NCBI GenBank assembly: GCA_029309925.1
Contig: JARKND010000004.1
Location: 124,001-188,000, forward strand
Source of the DNA: Fulvivirgaceae bacterium JP3-4
GTDB lineage: Bacteria > Bacteroidota > Bacteroidia > Cytophagales > Cyclobacteriaceae
Direction: 5' to 3'
DNA length: 64,000 bases
Below are positions 28,778 through 38,287 of this stretch, piece by piece (positions within the stretch are counted from its first letter, which is position 1; every line of letters begins with the position of its first letter). Both the position numbers and the translations under genes were made by a program. The notes under the pieces were generated by a model, which saw nothing but the letters and a program-made list of their open reading frames with translations, was not told the DNA's origin and made no database searches.

Positions 28778-29680
28778 ATGAAAAGGAGAAAAGCACTTTC
28801 AGCATTGGCTGCACTCGCGGCATTCAGCGGCTCACCTTCGTTATCTGCATTCTCTATGAACTCACTTATAAAAAGAAAGATTGGCAGCACTGGCGAAGAA
28901 ATTCCGTGTGTTGGCCTTGGCACATGGCAGACATTTGATGTGGGCAGTCACGATGAAGAACGAAAGCCATTGCGTGAAGTTCTCAATACGCTCGTAAAAA
29001 CCGGTGCCTCTGTGGTCGACAGCTCACCCATGTATGGAAGCTCAGAGGAAGTGGTGGGCGATCTCTCCTCTGAATTGAAAATGAATGACAAACTTTTTAT
29101 TGCGACAAAGGTTTGGACCAGCGGAAAAGACGCGGGCATCCGGCAAATGCAAAATTCATTTCGCCTGCTCAGGCGTGAGAGGATCGATCTGATGCAGGTC
29201 CACAATCTTGTCGACTGGAAGGTGCATTACCAAACTTTAAAAAAGTGGAAAGAGGAAGGAAAGATCAGGTATATCGGCCTCACGCACTATACCGACAGCA
29301 TGCACGAGACGTTGCGTCAGATCATTGAATCAACTCCAATCGATTTCATTCAGATCAATTATTCGCTCAATAGCAGGAATGCCGAAAAAACTTTGTTGCC
29401 TGCGGCCAGGGACAAGGGTGTGGCAGTGCTGATCAACAGGCCTTTTGACGAAGGCGCTTTATTCCGCAATGTGAAAGGTAAAGCTGTGCCGGCTTATGCG
29501 AAGGAATTCGACTGCACCACGTGGGGCTCGTTCTTCCTGAAATATATTCTTGCGAACCCTGCGGTGACTTGTGTGATTCCCGGCACATCCAATCCAAAAC
29601 ACCTCGCTGACAACCTCAGCGCGGGCACCGGCAAACTTCCCGAGCCATCACATTTGAAAAAGATGATCGCGGAAATTTAG
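28778..29680 (+). CDS. Aldo/keto reductase with Tat-like signal
   Basis: The product of 300 residues (from ATG 28778; an upstream TTG at 28757 is less likely) begins MKRRKALSALAALAAF, a twin-arginine-like signal, followed by a mature part starting around SLIKRKIGSTGEEIPCVGLGTW. The aldo/keto reductase tetrad is visible: Asp and Tyr in VVDSSPMYGSS, Lys in FIATKVW and His in MQVHNLVDW. The C-terminal NADPH-binding segment CVIPGTSNPKHLADNL is also present. It probably reduces carbonyl groups in the periplasm, or carries a preformed cofactor out through Tat; the substrate is unknown. It is divergent from the CotH-like gene and converges on the permease gene with a 4-nt gap. Confidence 0.9.
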   Translation: MKRRKALSALAALAAFSGSPSLSAFSMNSLIKRKIGSTGEEIPCVGLGTWQTFDVGSHDEERKPLREVLNTLVKTGASVVDSSPMYGSSEEVVGDLSSELKMNDKLFIATKVWTSGKDAGIRQMQNSFRLLRRERIDLMQVHNLVDWKVHYQTLKKWKEEGKIRYIGLTHYTDSMHETLRQIIESTPIDFIQINYSLNSRNAEKTLLPAARDKGVAVLINRPFDEGALFRNVKGKAVPAYAKEFDCTTWGSFFLKYILANPAVTCVIPGTSNPKHLADNLSAGTGKLPEPSHLKKMIAEI

Positions 29681-29684
29681 ACCG

Positions 29685-32126
29685 CTATTCGTATTTGAGT
29701 GTTTCAGCAGGATTGATCAGCGCAGCTTTTATGCCGTGGTAGCTGACGGTGACCAAAGCAACAAAAAGCCCGGCAAGCATACTGATTGCAAAGAGCTCCC
29801 ACCCTATTTCAATCTTGAAGGTGAAGGACTTGAGCCACCACTCCTGCATCACATACCAGGACACAGGCGCGGCAAGCCCGAACGCGATCAGCGAAAGCCA
29901 CACGTATTGCCTGTTTAGCAAAATGAAAATGTTACCGAGTTCTGCGCCCATTACCTTTCGTATTCCAATTTCTTTTGTTCTGTTCAGCGCATTGATTCCG
30001 GCAAGACCGAAAAGGCCGAGACATGCAATCACAATGGCAAAAGCGGTGGAAAGCCCGGTGATCTTCATCCATCGGTCGTAGCTCTCATATTGTCTTGCCA
30101 CATCTTCATCGACAAAAGTGTATTCGAACGGTTTATCCGGAAAAAGTGATGCCCATGATTTCTTCACTGCTTCAACGCTCTCCGTCAGGTCCTCTCCTTT
30201 TAGTTTTATCATCACTGTAGTCACGTAGCCCAAATCTTTTTTATTCATGGAGAGGAACATCGGTTCGATATCCTGCTCAAGTGAAGTGAAATGATAGTCT
30301 TTAACCACTCCAATCACCCTTGCTCCAAGGCTTGTTGAATCTTCCTGGTAGTTCAAATACTCTTCGAGCGGATTCTCCCATTTCATATCCCTGACAAGGG
30401 CTTCATTTACAATTATAGCACTGCTGTCAGAGGTTATGGCCGGATCAAAATTTCTGCCCGCGACAAGTTCAATTCCGAGCAAGGGAATATAATCTGTGTC
30501 CACACGGTAAACGTAAGCCTGTTTGTTCTCGTCTTTGATCTTGTATCCATATCGAGACCAGCCTCTGTTAAATGACGAACTCGTTCCTGCTACACCGGCA
30601 ACGTTAGTGTTCGAAGCCAGTGCGTTCTTCAATTGTTCATACGCGCGTTCCGATTTCTCATCATAGCCCGCCTGGGTATCTACCGCGATGATCTGCTCTT
30701 TGTCATAGCCCAGGTCTTTCGTAGCGATAAATTTCATTTGTCTGTACATGATCACTGAGCAAATGATCAGCGATGCCGAGAGAAAGAACTGAAAAACAAC
30801 CAACGGCCTGGTGAACCCTGCGTGTACCCGTGACGTGAATCTTCCTTTCAAAATTGACGCAGGCAAAAATCGCGAGAGGAACATGGAAGGATAACTTCCT
30901 GACAGCAAACCAACCACCACTGTGATCAGGACGCTAACGCTCAGCCATTCGGCAGGATTAACATTCGTAAATGAAATTCCCTTACCTGTAAACTGATTGA
31001 ATGACGGAAGGAACACAAATGCTAACCCGATACCGATCAACATCGAACCAAATGCAAGTAACACAGATTCAAACGAAAGTTGCATGATGAGCTGTGCCCG
31101 GTGTGCACCAATCACTTTACGAATTCCGATTTCAATTCTTCTTGATGCAGAAGTGGTCAATGCGAGCGAAATATAGTTGATACACGCGATGAGCAGGATA
31201 AGCAATGCAATGCCGCCAAGGATCCACGAATACTTGGGATCGCTCACCTTTTCCCAACCCACATCAACCGATTGGTGAATAGCAGCCAGGTTTTTAAAGT
31301 TAAATTCGAAGACCTTGTACTCAGCCGGGACATTCCCACTCTCACGCCATTTCACGAGCTTTTCGCCCATGTATTTTTGCGTGAGCGAGTCAAGGTTAGC
31401 TTTGAAGACAGATTCTTTTATTCCTGGACGGAGTTGTACAAACGTTGGGTATGAGAAGTTACCCCAGCTTTCACGACTGCGGGCGAAATTTGGCTGCGCA
31501 GTAATCGGCATCAGAACTTTGAACTGAAGACTGGAATTCGCAGGCGGGTTCTGTATAACACCTGCAACCGTGAACGTCTTCTCCTCATTTATTGTGAACG
31601 TAACGATCTTCCCGATCGGATCGTCATCGCCATAGTATTTCTTTGCAATCTCTTCCGTAAGCACAATGTCTGCGGGATCGTGGAACAATTTATCCGGGTC
31701 GCCTGACAGGAGCTCGAAAGAAAACATTTTGAAGAAACCGCTATCAACAAAAGCCACGCGTTCAGAAAACACCCTGTCGTTCGCACGGATTATCCCCTCG
31801 CCCCAATTGTTAAACCGCGTAACATGCGCCACTTCTGCCATTTCTTCGCGCATCACTTCACTGAGCTTTGCCGGCAGATAGGCATGACTCGAATAAACAT
31901 CCTTCTCTCCCTTTTTATATTTTTCTTCCTGGAAGCTTGTGCAGTGAATACGGTAAATCAGTTCCTTGTTCGCGTGAAACTGATCGAAGCTCTTTTCATC
32001 ATTAATAAAGAGATAGATCAATATGCAGAATGCAATGCCGATGCTCAGACCGAATGCATTGATGAAAGAGTAGAGCTTCCGTTTTGAAATGTTTCTAAAT
32101 GCGATCGTCAGGTAATTTCTGAACAT
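29685..32126 (-). CDS. FtsX/MacB-type permease (third gene behind padR)
   Basis: The 813-residue protein carries two MacB-like halves. The N-terminal membrane helix (FINAFGLSIGIAFCILIYLF) is followed by a periplasmic core to about 280. Next come three helices (starting WILGGIALLILLIACINYISL) with the ASRRIEIGIRKVIGAHRAQLI motif typical of FtsX permeases, then a second helix, a second periplasmic core and three closing helices with NRTKEIGIRKVMGAELGNI. No ATP-binding domain is present. Such permeases normally pair with a LolD/MacB-like ATPase to move lipids or peptides or to transmit force; no ATPase gene is in the window. It lacks the PadR-linked prefix that its two upstream neighbours have and lies 116 nt behind them. 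Confidence 0.92.
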   Translation of the reverse strand: MFRNYLTIAFRNISKRKLYSFINAFGLSIGIAFCILIYLFINDEKSFDQFHANKELIYRIHCTSFQEEKYKKGEKDVYSSHAYLPAKLSEVMREEMAEVAHVTRFNNWGEGIIRANDRVFSERVAFVDSGFFKMFSFELLSGDPDKLFHDPADIVLTEEIAKKYYGDDDPIGKIVTFTINEEKTFTVAGVIQNPPANSSLQFKVLMPITAQPNFARSRESWGNFSYPTFVQLRPGIKESVFKANLDSLTQKYMGEKLVKWRESGNVPAEYKVFEFNFKNLAAIHQSVDVGWEKVSDPKYSWILGGIALLILLIACINYISLALTTSASRRIEIGIRKVIGAHRAQLIMQLSFESVLLAFGSMLIGIGLAFVFLPSFNQFTGKGISFTNVNPAEWLSVSVLITVVVGLLSGSYPSMFLSRFLPASILKGRFTSRVHAGFTRPLVVFQFFLSASLIICSVIMYRQMKFIATKDLGYDKEQIIAVDTQAGYDEKSERAYEQLKNALASNTNVAGVAGTSSSFNRGWSRYGYKIKDENKQAYVYRVDTDYIPLLGIELVAGRNFDPAITSDSSAIIVNEALVRDMKWENPLEEYLNYQEDSTSLGARVIGVVKDYHFTSLEQDIEPMFLSMNKKDLGYVTTVMIKLKGEDLTESVEAVKKSWASLFPDKPFEYTFVDEDVARQYESYDRWMKITGLSTAFAIVIACLGLFGLAGINALNRTKEIGIRKVMGAELGNIFILLNRQYVWLSLIAFGLAAPVSWYVMQEWWLKSFTFKIEIGWELFAISMLAGLFVALVTVSYHGIKAALINPAETLKYE

Positions 32127-32242
32127 AAGGTTTTACCGGTTTATTTGCTCAGGTAATATGGTCAGAACCTTCAATTCACTGAAGCGATCCGCCACCACCC
32201 GTGTAAAGGATGTATTGAGTCGTTAAAAAGTTGTATTCAGCC

Positions 32243-34918
32243 TTATTCGTAGCGAAGACTTTCTACCGGATTGGCGTTCGCAACTTTGAGTGATTTCGCA
32301 ATTACCGTGCTGACAGTAAGCAGGAAGATCATGAGGACCGGCACAGCGAGCAACCACACCGTTAGATCTATCCTGAAGGCATATTGCTCAAGCCAAAGAT
32401 TCACGCCTGCAGCTACAAGCGGTACTGCGACAACACTGGCAATCACAAGCAACACTACAAAATCCCTGGAAAGTAAGGCGAGGATGTTTTTCACCGATGC
32501 ACCGAGAACTTTTCGCACGCCAATTTCTTTCGTGCGTTGCAATGTGGTGTATGCCACGAGCCCGAATAGCCCAAGGCACGCTATAAAAATCGCAAAGCAC
32601 GCAAAAAAGATGAACAACGAGGTGTTCGTGTTCTCTGCTTTGTACTGATCGTTGAAATACTTGTCGAGGAAAAAATACTGAAATGGTCGTTCCGGATTTA
32701 CTTTCTTCCAGGCGTGCTCGACTTCTGCGAGCGCTGGTCGTACATCACCTTGAACTTTCGCAAAGTAATAGCGGTCGTTCCATCCGAAGTCAAGGTTCCA
32801 CATCGGAAAATAGACTATTGGCTCATAATTGCTCTTGAGGGAACGTTGATTGTAGTCTCTTATGATCCCGACAATTTCCACGTTTCCTTGTTCGAGGCCG
32901 CTCAGTTGTTCATTGAGGATCTCGGCAGCATTATTGAATCCGAAGAGCCTGGCCGCAGCTTCATTGATAATCACTTTATGCTGATCCCCGCTGGCTTTGT
33001 CAAAATTGCGGCCTGCGAGGAATTCAACACCGAGCGTTTCAAAGAAATGATCATCGATGGTTGCAAGTTTCAGCTCCGCAGGAACGGTTGACTTTCCGGC
33101 AACTGAGACGGCAGGTCGCAAACCCAGGTTGATTACTTCATCGCCAGGGGCAACAGAGGATATGCCAATCGAGGAAATACGCGGTGAATTGGTTAGCTGT
33201 GCTCTGAAGTCCTCATATGCCTTGTATTTCTGAAAACCATAACCCTTAACGACAAGCACCTGACCCACTTTCATTCCGAGGTCGAAGGTCTTCATGTACA
33301 TCAGCTGGCGATAAAGCACGAACGTAGCCACCGTAAACCCGATACAAAATACAAACTGCGTAGTCAGAAGGATTTTTTGCAGCGGAATCCGACTTGATGG
33401 AAGTGCGACACCGGCCCCTTTCAGGACCAGCGCAGGTTTAAACGCGGTGAGGATGAATGCGGGATAGAGAACTGAAAAAACGATCCCTGCGAACAACACT
33501 GCAATGGCAACGAGGAAAAACCGTGGAGCGAGAAACACGTTCGTGACCGATGGCCAGGACACGTTGAACCATGTTTCGAGCACAGGCACGCTGACAAGAT
33601 AGAGTCCTGCAGCAAGCGCCAGCGCAAAAACGTTCAGTACGAATGATTCGACCAGTAGCTGCAGGGTGAGCTGAGCCCGGGTGGACCCGACAACTTTGCG
33701 GATTCCAATTTCGGTTTTTCTTTCAATTGCCTTTACCGTGGCAAGATTGATGTAGTTGATATACGCGCAGACAACAATACAGCAACCGATGATCAGCAGA
33801 AACAGGATGGCGCGACCATCGTTGTTCGCTGATATTTCTCCCTTAAGGGACGAATTCAGATGAATGTCAGTAACAGGCTGAAGGCGGAATTCGACAGCAT
33901 CGTTGTAATATTCCATCTCTTTGCCAAACTGTGAGACCCGAAGCTTCGTCATTTGTATGCCAAGGCGTTCTGAATCGGTACCGGGCCTGACTTTCAAATA
34001 GCAGTAAGTGTAGTCCCAGTGCCAGTAAGTAGAGCCATTGTGAAGATCTTTGTGAATGACGTTGAAGGACATCAAAAAATCAAAACTGATATGTGAATTG
34101 GCTGGGGGATCCTGAATGACACCCGTTACCTTGAAGTTGCTTTCCGGAAGATTATTGTGCGAATCAAGGAACAGTATTTTGCCGATCGGATCTTCTTCCC
34201 TGAAGAATTTTCGTGCTGACGATTCGGTAATCACGATGCTCGTAGGATCGTTCAACGCGGTAGCAGGGTTTCCACGAACCAATTCGAAATTAAAAATCCT
34301 GAGAAAGCCCGGATCGGCCAGATAGATCCGCTGCTCATTAACCAGGATATCTTTATACCTGACGGCATTGAAACCCGTGAACACTTCAAGCGCTGTCAGC
34401 CTCGCATAATCTTCAACTTCCGGAAACGATTCTTTCACAGACGGCCCGGCCCAGGGCATCGTAGTGGCACGCAAGTCATTTGGGGTCCGTTCTTTGTTCC
34501 ACGCTGTGGTCACGCGATAAATATTAGCCGCATCTTTGTGAAAACTATCGAAGCTCTTTTCAAACGAAACGTAGTCGGAGATGAGCAGCGCAGCCGCCAT
34601 ACCGAGTGCCAGCCCCAGAATATTAATTACGCTAAACGTTCGATTCTTATTCAGGTATCGGAACGAGATGGTAAAATAACTCCTGACGATTCCGCCAGAG
34701 ATCGTAGACATTTTCAGTTTATTTCGAAGAATAATTCCTGGTCTGCAGAAGCAGATAACATTCCATAAAAGCTTTCGCCTTGCTGCAGCGTTTCCAAAAT
34801 CCTTCTCGTCAGCGAAATACTGCTCCTGCAGATCGCCTTCAATCCCTTCAATAATTTCTTCAGGACAAAAAATGCGAAGCAAACGAAAAGGAAATTGCGG
34901 AATGCTGTGCTTACTCAT
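32243..34918 (-). CDS. FtsX/MacB-type permease with PadR-linked N-terminal prefix (second in operon)
   Basis: The protein of 891 residues opens with a soluble prefix of about 75 residues (RLLRIFCPEEIIEGIEGDLQ to FCRPGIILRN) characteristic of permeases encoded next to padR genes. The usual double FtsX architecture follows: helix FSVINILGLALGMAAALLIS, periplasmic core, three helices with IERKTEIGIRKVVGSTRAQLT, and a second half ending with LQRTKEIGVRKVLGASVKNILALL. Its ATG overlaps the stop codon of the preceding permease gene by 8 nt (ATGAGTAA), showing translational coupling. No ATPase is encoded nearby. The exported substrate is unknown; antimicrobial-peptide or lipid-stress response is a fair guess from PadR relatives. 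Confidence 0.93.
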   Translation of the reverse strand: MSKHSIPQFPFRLLRIFCPEEIIEGIEGDLQEQYFADEKDFGNAAARRKLLWNVICFCRPGIILRNKLKMSTISGGIVRSYFTISFRYLNKNRTFSVINILGLALGMAAALLISDYVSFEKSFDSFHKDAANIYRVTTAWNKERTPNDLRATTMPWAGPSVKESFPEVEDYARLTALEVFTGFNAVRYKDILVNEQRIYLADPGFLRIFNFELVRGNPATALNDPTSIVITESSARKFFREEDPIGKILFLDSHNNLPESNFKVTGVIQDPPANSHISFDFLMSFNVIHKDLHNGSTYWHWDYTYCYLKVRPGTDSERLGIQMTKLRVSQFGKEMEYYNDAVEFRLQPVTDIHLNSSLKGEISANNDGRAILFLLIIGCCIVVCAYINYINLATVKAIERKTEIGIRKVVGSTRAQLTLQLLVESFVLNVFALALAAGLYLVSVPVLETWFNVSWPSVTNVFLAPRFFLVAIAVLFAGIVFSVLYPAFILTAFKPALVLKGAGVALPSSRIPLQKILLTTQFVFCIGFTVATFVLYRQLMYMKTFDLGMKVGQVLVVKGYGFQKYKAYEDFRAQLTNSPRISSIGISSVAPGDEVINLGLRPAVSVAGKSTVPAELKLATIDDHFFETLGVEFLAGRNFDKASGDQHKVIINEAAARLFGFNNAAEILNEQLSGLEQGNVEIVGIIRDYNQRSLKSNYEPIVYFPMWNLDFGWNDRYYFAKVQGDVRPALAEVEHAWKKVNPERPFQYFFLDKYFNDQYKAENTNTSLFIFFACFAIFIACLGLFGLVAYTTLQRTKEIGVRKVLGASVKNILALLSRDFVVLLVIASVVAVPLVAAGVNLWLEQYAFRIDLTVWLLAVPVLMIFLLTVSTVIAKSLKVANANPVESLRYE

Positions 34919-37595
34919 GCTTCAAAGTTTGCGCGGGACTTAACATTGCAGTCTTGAGCACCTGCATGCTGATGGTAATGGCAGCAATCGTTACAATCGC
35001 GATCAGCGGAAGGGCGAACATAAACCAACTGATCTCTATTCGGTACGCATAGCTCTCGAGCCACCCCTGCATGCTGAAATAGGCAATCGGCAAGGCAATG
35101 ATCGTGGCGATGAGCACCAGCTTAATAAAATCAATTGAAAGCAACGAGACAATACTGGCGAGGGATGCGCCAAGGACTTTGCGAACGCCAATTTCCTTTG
35201 TGCGCTGAACAGCAGTGTAGGACGACAACGCAATCAATCCCAGACACGAGATCACAATTCCTAGAACCATAAAGATGGTCACAACTTTACCGAAGCGATC
35301 GTCATCACGATATTGTGTTTTATATTTTTCCTCCAGGAACCGATACTGAAATGCATTATCGGGAAACGCCTTATCATAAACCGCCTTCATTTGAGCAAGA
35401 AGCGGTTGTGTCTCAGCGTCTTTTGTCAGAACGGAAAAATCGTGATATGTGCTGTAGGTCGGACGGAAAACCATAGGCTCTTTCGGCTTGCGCAATGACT
35501 CCTGGTGATAATCACTCACCACACCCACGATCGTCCACTTTCGCGTTCCGTTGTTACCCCAGATAATTTCCTTACCCACGGCACTCTCAGGGTTATCGAT
35601 TCCAAGCAACTTTGCCGCGCTAACGTTCAGCATTACCGTTGTGATGTCCTGGAAATTCTCTTTGTGATCTGTGGCAACAAACTTGCGTCCGAAGAGAAGG
35701 TTGATCTTGTAGGTATCAAAAAAAGAATAGTCAACGTTCATCACGCTCATTGTGTATCTGGCTGAAGACGGGTGTTCCGCGAGGCGGATACCAAATGCAC
35801 GCGGAAGGCGATCACCCGGGGTGTTATTGCTTGATGTTACACTGACAACGCCATCAATGCGAGCGAGTTCTGTTTTGAACGTCTCAACGCGGGTAATGAA
35901 TGTTGAATCCCAGCTTGTGCGTTCGGGCTGTTGAATGATAACTGTATTGTAGATATTGATGCCGAGATCCGAATCATTCATAAAACGGAGTTGCTTGGAG
36001 ACGATCATCGTGCCCGTGATGAGTGCAGCAGAAGCCGTGAACTGAAATACTACGAGGCCTTTCCGAAGAAATTGTCCCTTAGATGATCGCTGGAATTTTC
36101 CTTTCAGCACCGTTGCCGGCTGATAGGATGATAGCACAAACGCGGGATAAAATCCGGACAGCAACATCCCTCCGACCATGAGGCTGAAGAAGATAATAGT
36201 GGTCTGGAGGTCTATGCCTGTGAAGATGCGCGACCAGTTTAACCTGGCATCAATCAACGTGTTGAATGAATCCTGAAGCAGGGCTACGAGCAGCACAGCA
36301 ATCGCGAAAGCAACCAGGCTGATCAACACAGACTCAAAAATAAATTGACGCACAAGTTGTGATTTGTAGGCGCCCATCACTTTGCGCAATCCAACTTCCT
36401 TCGCGCGATCGAGTGCTTTTGAAGTGGTGAGGTTGATGTAATTGATCCAGGCAAGGACGAGAATGAAAATCGCAACGATCAACATTGCCCACACCGCCCT
36501 ACCACTCGCCACTTTGGCTATGTCATATTCATAGTCAGAAAAAAGGTGCGCACGCTTCAGCGGTTGAAGGTAGAATTTCTCGATACTTCCTGAGACCTTG
36601 TCACCCTGAAAATACCGCTGGCTGTAGTCGTCAAATTTTGCTTCAAGATTTTTATAATCCACACCTGGCTTAAGCACGAGGTAATGACGCATGTCAGACC
36701 AGGTCCAGCTGTTGTCCGCTTCCGGATGTTCCGGTGTAAACAAGGTAGCGTAGGCAACCAGGGCATCAAACTGAATGTGTGAGTTTTCGGGAACGTCCTT
36801 GAGGATTGCAGTTACCTTGTAAGGCTGCTGGTCGAGTCCCCAGTAAAGTGTTTTTCCGATCACGGAGAGAAAGTCGTTGTCTTCGATACGGAAGAAAGTG
36901 CGGGCAGTAGTCTCGGTCAACACGATTGTATAGCGCTCTTTCAACGCGCTTTCCCGGTTGCCGACAATCAGCGGAAAATCAAAAACCTGCAAAAAGTATT
37001 CGTCAGTGAAATGACAATTCTGTCCCGTGAAAATTTCATCGTTCACTTTGACGTTCATTGCTCCGCCCGGCATGAGACGTGTATACATTTCGATCTCCGG
37101 ATAATCTTTGGCCATGGTCGGCCCGATGGTGGGATACATGATAGTTCCGTGCTGAATCAGCTTTCCATGTTGGAACCGATCGTTGGTGACCCGATAGGTG
37201 CGGTCAAGCTTTGAATGAAAAGTGTCGTAGCTGAACTCAAAGCTGACAAACTGGAAAATAAAAAGGCATGCAGCAAGGCCGAGTGCCAGACCGATGACGT
37301 TGATACCTGAAAAGACTTTGTTCTTCAGAATATTCCGAAAAGCGATGACGAGATAGTTGCTCAGCATAATGAATTCGGTTATGGGTAGAGAAAAAGAATT
37401 TCGAAAAATGATCCCGGGCCTGCAAAACAACAGCACGCGCCACAAGAACAGCCACCTGGCCTTCGTTGCACCACGGCTGACAACATCATGCTCGAACTCC
37501 TCGAGCAGATCGCCTTCAATTCCTTCATGCAGTTGCCGGGGGCAAACGAGTCGGAGGAATTGCAGCGCTGTGCGTGGTGGAACGATTTGCTTCAT
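34911..37595 (-). CDS. FtsX/MacB-type permease with PadR-linked N-terminal prefix (first in operon)
   Basis: The 894-residue product is a close paralogue of the gene downstream, with the same prefix (LQFLRLVCPRQLHEGIEGDL, then FCRPGIIFRN) and two FtsX halves. Key pieces are the helix GINVIGLALGLAACLFIFQF, the motif LDRAKEVGLRKVMGAYKSQLV after the first helix group, and VQRTKEIGVRKVLGASLASI before the final helices. The start is 3 nt after the padR stop, so both belong to one operon. The prefix may contact PadR or the membrane surface; that is inference. The tandem arrangement of three related but clearly diverged permeases suggests old duplications. Confidence 0.93.
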   Translation of the reverse strand: MKQIVPPRTALQFLRLVCPRQLHEGIEGDLLEEFEHDVVSRGATKARWLFLWRVLLFCRPGIIFRNSFSLPITEFIMLSNYLVIAFRNILKNKVFSGINVIGLALGLAACLFIFQFVSFEFSYDTFHSKLDRTYRVTNDRFQHGKLIQHGTIMYPTIGPTMAKDYPEIEMYTRLMPGGAMNVKVNDEIFTGQNCHFTDEYFLQVFDFPLIVGNRESALKERYTIVLTETTARTFFRIEDNDFLSVIGKTLYWGLDQQPYKVTAILKDVPENSHIQFDALVAYATLFTPEHPEADNSWTWSDMRHYLVLKPGVDYKNLEAKFDDYSQRYFQGDKVSGSIEKFYLQPLKRAHLFSDYEYDIAKVASGRAVWAMLIVAIFILVLAWINYINLTTSKALDRAKEVGLRKVMGAYKSQLVRQFIFESVLISLVAFAIAVLLVALLQDSFNTLIDARLNWSRIFTGIDLQTTIIFFSLMVGGMLLSGFYPAFVLSSYQPATVLKGKFQRSSKGQFLRKGLVVFQFTASAALITGTMIVSKQLRFMNDSDLGINIYNTVIIQQPERTSWDSTFITRVETFKTELARIDGVVSVTSSNNTPGDRLPRAFGIRLAEHPSSARYTMSVMNVDYSFFDTYKINLLFGRKFVATDHKENFQDITTVMLNVSAAKLLGIDNPESAVGKEIIWGNNGTRKWTIVGVVSDYHQESLRKPKEPMVFRPTYSTYHDFSVLTKDAETQPLLAQMKAVYDKAFPDNAFQYRFLEEKYKTQYRDDDRFGKVVTIFMVLGIVISCLGLIALSSYTAVQRTKEIGVRKVLGASLASIVSLLSIDFIKLVLIATIIALPIAYFSMQGWLESYAYRIEISWFMFALPLIAIVTIAAITISMQVLKTAMLSPAQTLKHE

Positions 37596-37598
37596 GCG

Positions 37599-37925
37599 CT
37601 ATCCAAACTTTAACTGTGGAATGAGTTTCCACATGTCCATGCGTGATTCTTTCAGTGCGCGAAGCATGGCAAGGCCTGCATTCGTAACTTTAAAAATCCG
37701 CTTGCGCCTGCCGCCTCGTGAATTAGTCGCTCCGCCCATTGACGATTTTACATAACCTTTGTCTTCCAGCCGGTAGAGCGTGACGTGTACGGCACTTAAA
37801 TTTACACGTCTCCCCACCCTTTCTTCGATCTCGGTCACGATGGCATTGCCGTACGCTTCTTCCTGCAGTATACCGACCATGGTAAGCACCAATTCTTCGA
37901 ATTCACCAAGATATTCCTTTCCCAT
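37599..37925 (-). CDS. PadR-family transcriptional regulator
   Basis: This 108-residue winged-helix protein has the PadR landmarks EELVLTMVGILQEEAYGNAIVTEI split by a turn, the recognition helix region NLSAVHVTLYRLEDKGYV, and a beta wing SMGGATNSRGGRRKRIFKVT. The C-terminal dimerisation helix is short, as in subfamily 2. PadR proteins are repressors relieved by small lipophilic compounds or peptides. The gene leads the permease operon (3-nt gap), and its own promoter region holds a palindrome (37955-37980) that is a good autoregulatory operator candidate. Confidence 0.93.
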   Translation of the reverse strand: MGKEYLGEFEELVLTMVGILQEEAYGNAIVTEIEERVGRRVNLSAVHVTLYRLEDKGYVKSSMGGATNSRGGRRKRIFKVTNAGLAMLRALKESRMDMWKLIPQLKFG

Positions 37926-38287
37926 TTGTATATAATTTGTAAGACTAATCTACTATTAGTATATATTTTGTCATACTAATCGGCTGTAATTATTGTCGCC
38001 TGTCCGATATCAGGCTGTGAACCAGCTATTTAGCTCGTATATTTTTGTAAAAGATTTTCATCATTTCGGGTATTTATCGTGGAATAATGCCATCAATCGT
38101 GTAATCCGGACAGGCATGAAAGAAAATTAAAACTCCTGCGTTAGGTTCGCGTCACGAAAAAAGATCTGATGGTTGAACGTAAAGGGTTGAGTCATGAACT
38201 GAAGGGCACGAGTACAACGTCTGTAGCAGCTTTACATCTTTTTTATTTTATTTTTTAACACGCCATTACCTGGCCTAAACCAACACA
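37926..38287. other. Intergenic region between padR and the beta-helix block
   Basis: Apart from the padR operator candidate, this 362-nt stretch shows only AT-rich DNA with T-runs around 38236-38260 directly before the first lipoprotein gene. No small gene or structured RNA is supported. Confidence 0.4.
37944..37980 (-). promoter_or_regulatory. Palindromic operator candidate upstream of padR
   Basis: Perfect 8-bp arms ATTAGTAT (37955-37962) and ATACTAAT (37973-37980) flank 10 nt. A third half-site ACTAAT (37944-37949) forms another dyad with ATTAGT at 37955-37960. All lie within 55 nt of the padR start, where a PadR dimer would be expected to bind. Confidence 0.55.
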
